A stretch of 32,657 bases of DNA from JBFXAN01 sp050184225 (GTDB lineage: Bacteria > Chloroflexota > Dehalococcoidia > CAUJGQ01): NCBI GenBank assembly GCA_050184225.1, contig JBFXAN010000068.1:1-32657 (forward strand), given 5' to 3'. Each line of letters begins with the position of its first letter. The first letter of the stretch is position 1. Shown piece by piece: positions 14,934-21,666 of the stretch. Below the pieces are notes generated by a model, which had not been told where the DNA came from, did not search any database, and was given only the letters and a program-made list of their open reading frames with translations. A program made the position numbers and the translations under genes.

Positions 14934-17069
14934 ATGATCGATCGAATCGCCGTCGGCGGGCCGGATCTCACGATCAACAACAGCGATACCTTCATCGTCA
15001 CCGACCGTGGCGGTGAGATCGCCGCGGACGTGGCTCAGGGCATCTTCGCCCAGGACACGCGGTTTGTCAGCAGCTATCGGTTCTTGGTGAACGGCCGGCG
15101 CTGGGTGTCGGTGAGTTCCGGATCGCTGTCGTATCATCATGCCCGCATCCATCTCACCAATCCTGAACTCCACGACACCGATGCGGCCTCACGCATCCCG
15201 GAGGGCACAATCGGACTGACGATTGACCGGGAGATCGATGGCGGTGTTCACGAGCAGTTCGAGCTGGTCAACTACTCGATGCGATCGATCCGGGTGCTGG
15301 TCGAGATCGATGTCCAATCAGACTTTGCCGATCTCTTCGAGGTACGCGCCGGTCACGTGCGGCGGCGCGAGGCGATCGTGACCGAGTGGGATCACCGTCG
15401 CAGCATGCTCACTACCACCTACCAGAAGGAGGACTACCTCCGCCGCTTCAGGTACCGGTTGCGGCATGCCCATCCGCCGCCGGCCTACGCCAACGGCCGG
15501 TTACAATGTCCGATCGTGCTGCCCCCTGGCGGCGTCTGGCGCGCCTGCGGGCACCTGACATTGCAGCACGGCAGCGCGGTTCGACGGGCGCCGGGTGTAT
15601 GTCGCCGGCGGAACTCCGAACGCGGGCCGGAAGACCGCGTCCTGCGACGCTGGTTGGCGGACTGTCCGACGCTGCATTCCCCTGACGATGACCTGAATCG
15701 CATCTATCGCCGCTCGATCGAGGACATGGCGGCCCTGCGGCTGAACGACGAGAACCTTGGCCGCCATCTCTGGGTTCCCGCCGCCGGGGTGCCCTGGTAC
15801 GTGGCATTATTTGGCCGCGACAGCCTGATCGCGTCGCTGCAGACGATGATGATCCACCCCCGTTTCGCCGAAGGGACGCTGCGCGCGCTGACCCGATATC
15901 AAGCGACGGAGCGCGATGATTGGCGGGATGCACAACCGGGCAAGATCGTACACGAGGTCCGCCACGGCGAACTGGCACATTTCAACCTGGTGCCACACGC
16001 CAGGTACTACGGCACCTGGGACGCGACGTCCCTATTCCTCGTGCTCCTCGGCGAGGCCTGGCGGTGGCTGGGCGATCGCCGGCTCGTGGAGGATCTGCTG
16101 CCGACGGCGGAGCGGTGCCTGGAATGGATCGATACCTATGGCGATCTCGACGGCGACGGCTTTCAGGAATATCAGACCTACTCGGATCAGGGTTACGAGA
16201 ACATGGGATGGAAGGACGCGCACGACGCGGTCGTCTATCCGGACGGCAGCCAGGTCGCCCAGCCGAAAGCGCTCTGCGAGCTCCAGGGCTATGTCTACGC
16301 CGCCAAGAACGGCGTGGCTGATGTCTTCGATGCCCTGGGCCGGCACGATCAGGCGGCGAGACTCCGCGCACAAACGGCGGATCTCAAGCGCCGGTTTAAC
16401 GACGCGTTCTGGATGGAGGAGGAGGGCTTCTACGCCTACGGGCTTGACCGGGAGAAGCGCCAGATCCGCACGATCGCCTCGAACGCGGGACACTGTCTCT
16501 GGAGTGGGATCGCTGACCCGGACAAAGCCGCCCGCGTCTGCGAACGCCTCTTCCAACCGGACATGTGGAGCGGTTGGGGCATTCGCACCCTGTCCGCCGA
16601 CAATCCCGCCTTCAATCCGCTGTCGTACCAGTGTGGATCAATCTGGCCGCACGACAACGCGATCATCGCTGCCGGCCTGAAGCGATACGGATTTGACCGT
16701 GCGGCACATCAGATCGCCCGCGCGCTGTTCGATGCGGCCGCCGGCTTCGAAGGCGATCGGCTCCCCGAAGTGTTTGCCGGGTTCCAGCGCAAGGCGAACT
16801 CGTTCCCCGTGCAATACCGTGACGCCAACGTTCCCCAGGCGTGGGCGACGAGTGCGATATTCCAGCTCGTCCAGACGATGCTCGGCCTGCGGCTCGATCT
16901 GCCCAACGAAACCGTCTACCTTGACCCATCCTTGCCGGAGTGGCTCCCTCGCGTTGAGTTAACCGGGCTGCCGTTCGGCCGTGGCCGCCTCGACATCGGC
17001 GCCTGGCGGGAGGGAGATGCGGCCGTGTCGAGGTTACCCCTCGGCGCGGAGCGCGGTTCAATGTCCTAA
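14934..17069 (+). CDS. Amylo-alpha-1,6-glucosidase-type glycosidase (GDE family)
   Basis: The 711-residue protein looks like the bacterial glycogen-debranching-enzyme family: an N-terminal beta domain (FAQDTRFVSSYRFLVNG near 38-54) followed by an (alpha/alpha)6 barrel. Barrel marks are LFGRDSLIA (about 291-299), DGDGFQEYQTYSDQGYENMGWKDA (from about 405) with likely catalytic acids, and SIWPHDNAIIAAG (about 568). It probably hydrolyses alpha-1,6 branches or related alpha-glucosides in the cytoplasm, as no signal peptide is seen. The start is uncertain: ATG 14934 fits the family N-terminus, while an in-frame ATG at 14859 would add 25 residues; neither has a strong ribosome binding site. It stands alone and is divergent from the flavoprotein gene. 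Confidence 0.88.
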   Translation: MIDRIAVGGPDLTINNSDTFIVTDRGGEIAADVAQGIFAQDTRFVSSYRFLVNGRRWVSVSSGSLSYHHARIHLTNPELHDTDAASRIPEGTIGLTIDREIDGGVHEQFELVNYSMRSIRVLVEIDVQSDFADLFEVRAGHVRRREAIVTEWDHRRSMLTTTYQKEDYLRRFRYRLRHAHPPPAYANGRLQCPIVLPPGGVWRACGHLTLQHGSAVRRAPGVCRRRNSERGPEDRVLRRWLADCPTLHSPDDDLNRIYRRSIEDMAALRLNDENLGRHLWVPAAGVPWYVALFGRDSLIASLQTMMIHPRFAEGTLRALTRYQATERDDWRDAQPGKIVHEVRHGELAHFNLVPHARYYGTWDATSLFLVLLGEAWRWLGDRRLVEDLLPTAERCLEWIDTYGDLDGDGFQEYQTYSDQGYENMGWKDAHDAVVYPDGSQVAQPKALCELQGYVYAAKNGVADVFDALGRHDQAARLRAQTADLKRRFNDAFWMEEEGFYAYGLDREKRQIRTIASNAGHCLWSGIADPDKAARVCERLFQPDMWSGWGIRTLSADNPAFNPLSYQCGSIWPHDNAIIAAGLKRYGFDRAAHQIARALFDAAAGFEGDRLPEVFAGFQRKANSFPVQYRDANVPQAWATSAIFQLVQTMLGLRLDLPNETVYLDPSLPEWLPRVELTGLPFGRGRLDIGAWREGDAAVSRLPLGAERGSMS

Positions 17070-17115
17070 TCGAGCGCGGCATGGGCCACACCGATTCAGC
17101 GGCGTCAGCCGGCGG

Positions 17116-17703
17116 CTAACAACCTTTGGCAGCCGGAGCGGCCGCCGCGACCATCGCCTCGAACGCCGGTATCAACTCTTCCGACGGCACACCGATGCTC
17201 TCTGTCAAGATGACAACCTTACCGGTGCGGACCGCGGTCAGCTGCCCCTGGAGTTGCGTGTCGGCGGCGATCTCCAGCGGCAGGCGGACGTTGTATTCAT
17301 TCACTTTGGCTTCATCGCCCGGCAGCGGTTCCGGATAGTCGATTGGGTATGGGCCTTCCGCGATCTGGTCCTGAAAGGCGACCGAGAGGTATTCCGGCGT
17401 CAGCCGGTCAAGCGCGCGGGCGGCGGCCGTCTCGTCGCGGAAGCGGGCCGCACGGGCCGTCATCGCGGCGCGATCGTCCGGTCCGCCACCCCACTGCGCC
17501 TCCGCCGCGCCGCACCAGCGCGGCAGGTCGCGCATTAGCCAGTGCGCACGACTCTCATGCAGCGGCAGGTTCAACGCCGCGCCGGGCGCCGTCACGATCG
17601 CCCGCGTCACTGTGTCGCGCGGCATTCCCCCGAGGCAGGCGCAGAGCAACGCGGCCGCGAGCAGGACTGCCGCGGCTGCTCCAGCGCGAGGCCCAACGCT
17701 CAC
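17116..17703 (-). CDS. Small putative lipoprotein of unknown function
   Basis: The 195-residue product starts with an Arg followed by AGAAAAVLLAAALL and then C-A-C, a lipoprotein signal peptide with Cys23 (L-C-A-C) the likely lipidated residue. The remainder is soluble, with DLPRWCGAAEAQWGGGPDDR, an Ala/Arg-rich helix, and a C-terminal GKVVILTESIGVPSEELIPAFEAMV. I do not recognise a family. The GTG start overlaps the fabF-like stop codon as GTGA, so the two are translationally coupled. The open frame extends upstream to 17814 inside the ketosynthase gene and that part is not expected to be translated. It probably sits on the outer face of the membrane; a link to lipid synthesis is only suggested by its neighbour. 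Confidence 0.7.
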   Translation of the reverse strand: MSVGPRAGAAAAVLLAAALLCACLGGMPRDTVTRAIVTAPGAALNLPLHESRAHWLMRDLPRWCGAAEAQWGGGPDDRAAMTARAARFRDETAAARALDRLTPEYLSVAFQDQIAEGPYPIDYPEPLPGDEAKVNEYNVRLPLEIAADTQLQGQLTAVRTGKVVILTESIGVPSEELIPAFEAMVAAAAPAAKGC

Positions 17704-18938
17704 ACGCGGCTCAAGACCAGCGCGGCGTTGATCCCGCCGAAGCCGAATGATGTCGAAAGGACGCGGCGCGGCCGGCAAGCGCGGCCTTCGCCGGAGATGT
17801 ATTCGAGGTCGCATTCCGGGTCCGGATTGACAAGATTCGTGGTCGGCGGCAGCCAGCCGTTCTTCAAGACAAGCGCGCAGATCGCGGCCTCGAACGCGCC
17901 GCTCGCGCCGAGCGCGTGTCCGTGCAAGCCCTTCGTTCCCGAAATCGGGATCTGTTCCGCCGCCGCGCCCAACGCCTTGCGGAAGACCAGCGTTTCCGTC
18001 TTGTCGTTCAGCGGCGTCGAGCTGCCGTGCGCGTTGACGTACTCAATCTCCTCCGGCGCCACACCAGCGTCATCGAGCGCCCGCGTCACCGCCCGCGCCG
18101 CCTGTTCGCCGCTGGGCAGCGGCGCGGTCATATGATGCGCGTCATTGGTCGTCGCGTAGCCGAGCACCTCACCATAAACCTGGGCGCCGCGCCGTTCTGC
18201 GCTCTCCCACGCTTCGAGGACGAGCAAGGCCGCGCCCTCGGCCATGACGAATCCATCACGCGCCGCATCGAAGGGGCGGCTGGCCTGTTCGGGGCAGCTA
18301 TTGGCGGTCGACATCGCCTTGATCAGCGCGAAGGCGCCGAAGGTCAGCGGCGCGAGCGGCGCTTCCACCCCGCCGGCAATCGCCGCCGCCACTTCGCCGC
18401 CGCGAATCGCGCGGAACGCCTCGCCGATCGCCATCGCACCGGAGGCGCAGGAGTTGGCATTACCGGTCGCCGGGCCGGTGATACCGAGGTCCATGGCGAC
18501 ATTGCAGGCGCCCGCGCCGCTGAAGACCGCCAGCGCCAGCGCCGGGCTGACGCCGCGAAGCCCGCCGTTGAGAAAGCTGGCGTGCTGCTCCTCCGCGTAG
18601 GCGACGCCGCCGAGCGCCGAGCCGATGTAGACACCGGTCGTCTCGCGCCGGTCCGCCGTAATTTCCAGCCCCGCATCCTCCAGCGCCAGCCGCCCCGACG
18701 CCAGCGCGAATTGGGCGAAGCGGTCCAACCGTCGTGCCCGGCGGGCGTCGACGAAATCCAGCACGTCAAAGTCGTTGACCTCGGCCGCGACCTGTGAGGC
18801 GAACGGCGCTGGATCGAACCGCGTGATCCGACGCACCGCCGAGCGGCCGGCCCGTACGCCCTGCCACAGTCCCGCGCGGCCGGTGCCGATCGGCGTCACC
18901 GCACCAATCCCCGTGATCACAACCCGTCGTGGCGTCAC
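17700..18938 (-). CDS. fabF: Beta-ketoacyl-ACP synthase II
   Basis: The 412-residue protein is a KAS II type condensing enzyme that elongates acyl-ACP with malonyl-ACP. The catalytic triad is visible: Cys164 in NANSCASGA, His304 in VNAHGSSTPLND and His341 with Lys336 in GTKGLHGHALGASG. The N-terminus RRVVITGIGAVTPIG and the C-terminal STSFGFGGINAALVL are standard. Length is normal. No acpP, fabG or fabD gene lies next to it, so it may be a second, specialised FabF and not the housekeeping copy. The FabF symbol is assigned by family only. It overlaps the lipoprotein gene by 4 bases and is divergent from the APH-like gene. Confidence 0.9.
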   Translation of the reverse strand: MTPRRVVITGIGAVTPIGTGRAGLWQGVRAGRSAVRRITRFDPAPFASQVAAEVNDFDVLDFVDARRARRLDRFAQFALASGRLALEDAGLEITADRRETTGVYIGSALGGVAYAEEQHASFLNGGLRGVSPALALAVFSGAGACNVAMDLGITGPATGNANSCASGAMAIGEAFRAIRGGEVAAAIAGGVEAPLAPLTFGAFALIKAMSTANSCPEQASRPFDAARDGFVMAEGAALLVLEAWESAERRGAQVYGEVLGYATTNDAHHMTAPLPSGEQAARAVTRALDDAGVAPEEIEYVNAHGSSTPLNDKTETLVFRKALGAAAEQIPISGTKGLHGHALGASGAFEAAICALVLKNGWLPPTTNLVNPDPECDLEYISGEGRACRPRRVLSTSFGFGGINAALVLSRV

Positions 18939-18982
18939 CGCATACCTCGCTCTGCGCTCTCACCCCATTGTCAGGTGCGGCG

Positions 18983-19012
18983 TTGCGGCAGGGCAAACCC
19001 GGCGACGATAAT
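18983..19012 (+). promoter_or_regulatory. Candidate promoter giving a leaderless transcript
   Basis: TTGCGG (18983-18988), an 18-base spacer and GATAAT (19007-19012) end 8 bases before the ATG at 19021. A start of transcription 6-8 bases after the -10 would fall at or next to the A of the ATG. No Shine-Dalgarno is present before the ATG, which agrees with a leaderless mRNA. Confidence 0.45.
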
Positions 19013-19020
19013 CGCTGTCG

Positions 19021-20034
19021 ATGCTTGAACCACCCAATCTCTCCGATGCCACGATCATCGCGACGGTGCACGAACGCTATGGCATTGTCGTCACCGCGCT
19101 AACCTTCCTGCCGATCGGCAATGATTCCGCGACCTGGGTCTTCCGGCTGCAGCCGGCGACGGGCGATACGCTCTTTCTCAAGCTGCGTAAGGGCGCCGCC
19201 AACGCGCCGAGCTTCATCGTCCCGCACTACCTCGCCGACCATGGTGTAACACACGTCGTCGCGGCGCTGCCGGCCCGCACCGGTGCCCTCTGGATAGATG
19301 TGGACGGCTTCGCCCTTGCGCTGTATCCCTACATCGACGGCGCGACCGGCACAGACACCGACATGACCGAGGACCATTGGATCACCTACGGCGCCGCCCT
19401 TCGCCAGGTCCACGACACCGAGCTTCCACCAGCGATCATCCGACTCCTGCAACGCGAAACCTTCATACCCGACCGTGGCGATGTGATCGCGCACCTGGAC
19501 GCACTCCTCCCCACCCGCACCTTCACCGACCCATCGGAACGCGAACTGGCCGCGTTCTGGCTCGAACGGCGGGAAGCGATCCGCACCCTTGCCGACCGCG
19601 CCGCAACACTCGGTCGCCGGCTCAAGGCCACCAATCCGCCGCTGGTGCTCTGCCATGCCGACATCCACACCTGGAACCTCCTGATCGACACGGCCGACCG
19701 GCTCTGGATCGTCGACTGGGATGAGACGATGCTCGCCCCCAAAGAGCGCGACCTGATGTTTGTCGTGGGCGGCCTCAGCACCGAGTTGGTCGGACCGCGC
19801 GAGGAGGCATGGTTTTTCGCCGGCTACGGCGCGACCACCGTCGATCCGCTCGCGCTCGCGTACTATCGCTTTGCCTGGGCGATCTCAGACCTCGGCGCCT
19901 ACGCCGAGGATGTGTTCCTGACACCGAACGCGAGCGCGGTAACCAAACGTGCCTCCGTGCAGGGGTTCCTCAGCTGCTTTGCGCCCGGCGCCATCGTCGC
20001 GCTCGCGCACGAGGCGAGCCGGCAGCTCACATGA
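19021..20034 (+). CDS. Aminoglycoside phosphotransferase, APH(9)-like kinase
   Basis: The 337-residue protein has the APH/protein-kinase-like fold: TLFLKLRKG with the likely ATP-binding Lys near 54-56, the catalytic loop LCHADIHTWNLLID (Asp214) and the metal-binding IVDWDETMLAPKERDLMFV (Asp232/234). The WDETMLAPKERDLMF segment and overall length are close to my recall of spectinomycin phosphotransferase APH(9), about 331 residues. A role in modifying an aminocyclitol or another hydroxylated metabolite is possible; many such chromosomal proteins do not give resistance. The ATG lacks a ribosome binding site and lies just behind a -10-like GATAAT. Its TGA overlaps the ATG of a 66-codon open frame. 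Confidence 0.85.
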   Translation: MLEPPNLSDATIIATVHERYGIVVTALTFLPIGNDSATWVFRLQPATGDTLFLKLRKGAANAPSFIVPHYLADHGVTHVVAALPARTGALWIDVDGFALALYPYIDGATGTDTDMTEDHWITYGAALRQVHDTELPPAIIRLLQRETFIPDRGDVIAHLDALLPTRTFTDPSERELAAFWLERREAIRTLADRAATLGRRLKATNPPLVLCHADIHTWNLLIDTADRLWIVDWDETMLAPKERDLMFVVGGLSTELVGPREEAWFFAGYGATTVDPLALAYYRFAWAISDLGAYAEDVFLTPNASAVTKRASVQGFLSCFAPGAIVALAHEASRQLT

Positions 20035-20231
20035 CCTTTGAAAGACTCAACGGTGGTACTGTATCTCACGCGGCATCCCGCGTTGGGTATGCCGCGCGGC
20101 AGACGCTCGTTGGTGTCCTTGGGATCGCTGCCAACCGATTCTTTCGCGGCGCAACGTCACTCGGTTCGGGATTCGTCATAACGAGACGGCAGAACGGTTC
20201 GTATCACTTCGAGTCCTTCACGCCCGCCTGA
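20031..20231 (+). CDS. Possible 66-residue ORF overlapping the APH-like gene
   Basis: An ATG at 20031 overlaps the preceding stop codon as ATGA and opens 66 codons ending at 20231. The predicted peptide begins MTFERLNGGTVSHAASRVGY and has one short hydrophobic patch. Third-position GC is roughly 60 percent, lower than in neighbouring genes. It also contains a hairpin (CGCGGCAT at 20069-20076 with ATGCCGCG at 20089-20096). No family is recognised; it may be non-coding 3-prime sequence. Confidence 0.3.
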   Translation: MTFERLNGGTVSHAASRVGYAARQTLVGVLGIAANRFFRGATSLGSGFVITRRQNGSYHFESFTPA

Positions 20232-20243
20232 CGCGGGTTGTAC

Positions 20244-20302
20244 TCACCACCAAGACGCCAAGAGGTCAATTGCTCCTTGGTGCCTTGGCGTCTCGGTGGT
20301 GA
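20244..20302. repeat. Intergenic palindrome, ACCACCAAGGCG family, copy 2
   Basis: TCACCACCAAGACGCCAAG (20244-20262) is repeated inverted at 20284-20302 with one mismatch, over a 21-base spacer. It lies between the convergent APH-like and asd genes and shares the ACCACCAAG/CTTGGTGGT core and the trailing ATGATTC with the copy at 11629-11679. It may serve as a bidirectional 3-prime hairpin. Confidence 0.85.
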
Positions 20303-20312
20303 ATGATTCGGC

Positions 20313-21353
20313 TTAGACGAACGCGGGCTGGCGCGGCTTGACGGCGTCGCGGGCGATCAGGGTTTCCGCGATCTGGACGGCGTTCGTCGCCGCGCCCTTG
20401 CGCAGGTTGTCCACCACCGACCACAGCCACAGCCGGTCGCTCGTCAGATCCTGACGGACCCGGCCAACCAGCACCTCGTCGATGCCGCTCACATCGAGGG
20501 GTGTCGGAAAGATGTTGTCCGACGGTGCATCGACGACCCGCACGCCGGGGAACGCGGCGAGCGCGGCGCGTGCTTCCTCCGGCGTCACCGGGCGCTCGGT
20601 TTCGACAAGCGCGGTGCAGGAATGTCCCACGGAGACGGGGACGCGCACGCAGGTCATCGCCACGTCGATGTCGGGGTCGGACAGGATCTTGCGCGTCTCG
20701 TCGAGCAGCTTCACCTCTTCGGTCGAGTAACCGTCGTCGCGGAACTTCTCGCAGAGCGGGAGGACGTTGTTGTAGATCGGGCGGGGGAAGGTATGCGGGG
20801 CGGATTCATCACCACGTACCGCTGCCTGCGCCTGCGATTCCAGCTCCTCCGCCCCATCCTTGCCGGCGCCGCTTACGGCCTGCAGGGTGGTAACGGTGAC
20901 GTTGCGCACCCCCGCCAGCCGCCGGATCGGCTCCAACGCCATGACGAAGCCGATCGTCGTGCAGTTCGGACAGGAGAGAATGCCCTCGTGGGCGTCCACC
21001 GCCTCCGGGTTGATCTCCGGCACGACCAGCGGCACGCGCGGGTCCATCCGCCAGGTGTTGGACTTGTCGATCACGACGGCGCCCCGCCGCACCGCCTCCG
21101 GCGCCAGCACCTTTGACAGTTCACCGGTCGCGGCGAAGAAGACGAAATCGACGCCCTCGAACGCCTCCGGCGTCGCCTCCCGCACCTCGACATCCTGACC
21201 GCGAAAGCGCACGGTCTGCCCCGCCGAGCGGCCGCTCGCCAGCGGGAGCAGCTCGGAGACGGGGAAGTTCCGCTCTTCCAAGATACCCAACTGAGTCTGC
21301 CCGACGATCCCCGTCGCGCCGACGATCGCCACCCGATACCCCTGTCCGCCCAT
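20313..21353 (-). CDS. asd: Aspartate-semialdehyde dehydrogenase
   Basis: Asd reduces aspartyl-4-phosphate to aspartate-4-semialdehyde with NADPH, the shared step to lysine/diaminopimelate, threonine, methionine and isoleucine. The 346-residue protein has the NADPH motif VGATGIVGQ (11-19), the catalytic Cys131 in SCPNCTT, Gln158 in TLQAVSGAGKDG, and Arg237/His244 in RVPVSVGHSC. Length is normal. GTG 21356 and ATG 21353 are adjacent; the ATG is preferred because GGAG lies 6 bases before it. The gene is monocistronic in this window, with convergent APH and divergent membrane-protein genes. Its leader carries an apparent peptide-based attenuator, described separately. Confidence 0.96.
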   Translation of the reverse strand: MGGQGYRVAIVGATGIVGQTQLGILEERNFPVSELLPLASGRSAGQTVRFRGQDVEVREATPEAFEGVDFVFFAATGELSKVLAPEAVRRGAVVIDKSNTWRMDPRVPLVVPEINPEAVDAHEGILSCPNCTTIGFVMALEPIRRLAGVRNVTVTTLQAVSGAGKDGAEELESQAQAAVRGDESAPHTFPRPIYNNVLPLCEKFRDDGYSTEEVKLLDETRKILSDPDIDVAMTCVRVPVSVGHSCTALVETERPVTPEEARAALAAFPGVRVVDAPSDNIFPTPLDVSGIDEVLVGRVRQDLTSDRLWLWSVVDNLRKGAATNAVQIAETLIARDAVKPRQPAFV

Positions 21354-21374
21354 CACCGACTCCTTTGCTCACAT

Positions 21375-21408
21375 GAAAAGGCCGGGACCCTCATGAGGGA
21401 GTCCCGGC
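21375..21408 (-). terminator. Attenuator terminator hairpin in the asd leader
   Basis: On the minus strand GCCGGGAC (21408-21401) pairs with GTCCCGGC (21388-21381), with CCC/GGG pairing inside the loop, followed by CTTTTC. It ends about 22 bases before the asd ATG. Its 5-prime arm contains ACTCCCTCA (21402-21394), which can instead pair perfectly with TGAGGGAGT at 21455-21447 just upstream. The T run has only four bases, so termination strength is uncertain. Confidence 0.65.
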
Positions 21409-21515
21409 AGCATCTTGCCAATCCCGGCACGCCGTACCCGCGCGCCACTCCCTCACATCCGCCGAAACGGCGGGCGCTTGGTCTTGGTGACGGTTGCGGT
21501 CGTGTAGCCGATCAT
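21381..21515 (-). promoter_or_regulatory. Putative transcription attenuator controlling asd
   Basis: In order along the minus strand: a leader ORF (21515-21453), a CCGCCG/CGGCGG hairpin inside its last codons, the strand TGAGGGAGT that starts with the leader stop codon (21455-21447), about 44 bases, then the terminator hairpin. TGAGGGAGT is the perfect 9-base complement of ACTCCCTCA in the terminator's first arm, so antiterminator and terminator exclude each other. A ribosome reaching the stop would cover TGAGGGAGT and allow termination; one stalled at Thr or Lys codons would leave it free to form the antiterminator. This matches the known logic of thr and his attenuators. Confidence 0.65.
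21453..21515 (-). CDS. asd leader peptide, 20 residues, Thr/Lys-rich
   Basis: The ORF ATG (21515) to TGA (21453) encodes MIGYTTATVTKTKRPPFRRM. Five of 20 residues are Thr and two are Lys, clustered at positions 5-13; Ile and Met, also end products of the Asd pathway, occur as well. An AGG lies 4 bases upstream as a weak ribosome binding site. Its stop codon is the first codon of the antiterminator strand. E. coli thrL is the known precedent of a Thr/Ile-rich leader peptide before aspartate-family genes. Confidence 0.6.
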   Translation of the reverse strand: MIGYTTATVTKTKRPPFRRM

Positions 21516-21666
21516 TACCTGTGAGGATGCGATATCCGGCTTCGAAAAGCAACCTGTACGGCCGGCCGCTGTGTAACACGACGTCTTGCCGGCACGTTGC
21601 CGTACCGAATGCAGTTGTCGAGCCGGGTTCTCCGGCTGACACTTGGCGCGGGGAGGCGGTCGACGA

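Noticed and set aside
21381..21515. Lysine riboswitch ahead of asd
   Set aside because: The conserved core of the lysine riboswitch is not recognisable; the leader ORF plus alternative pairing explains the region better.
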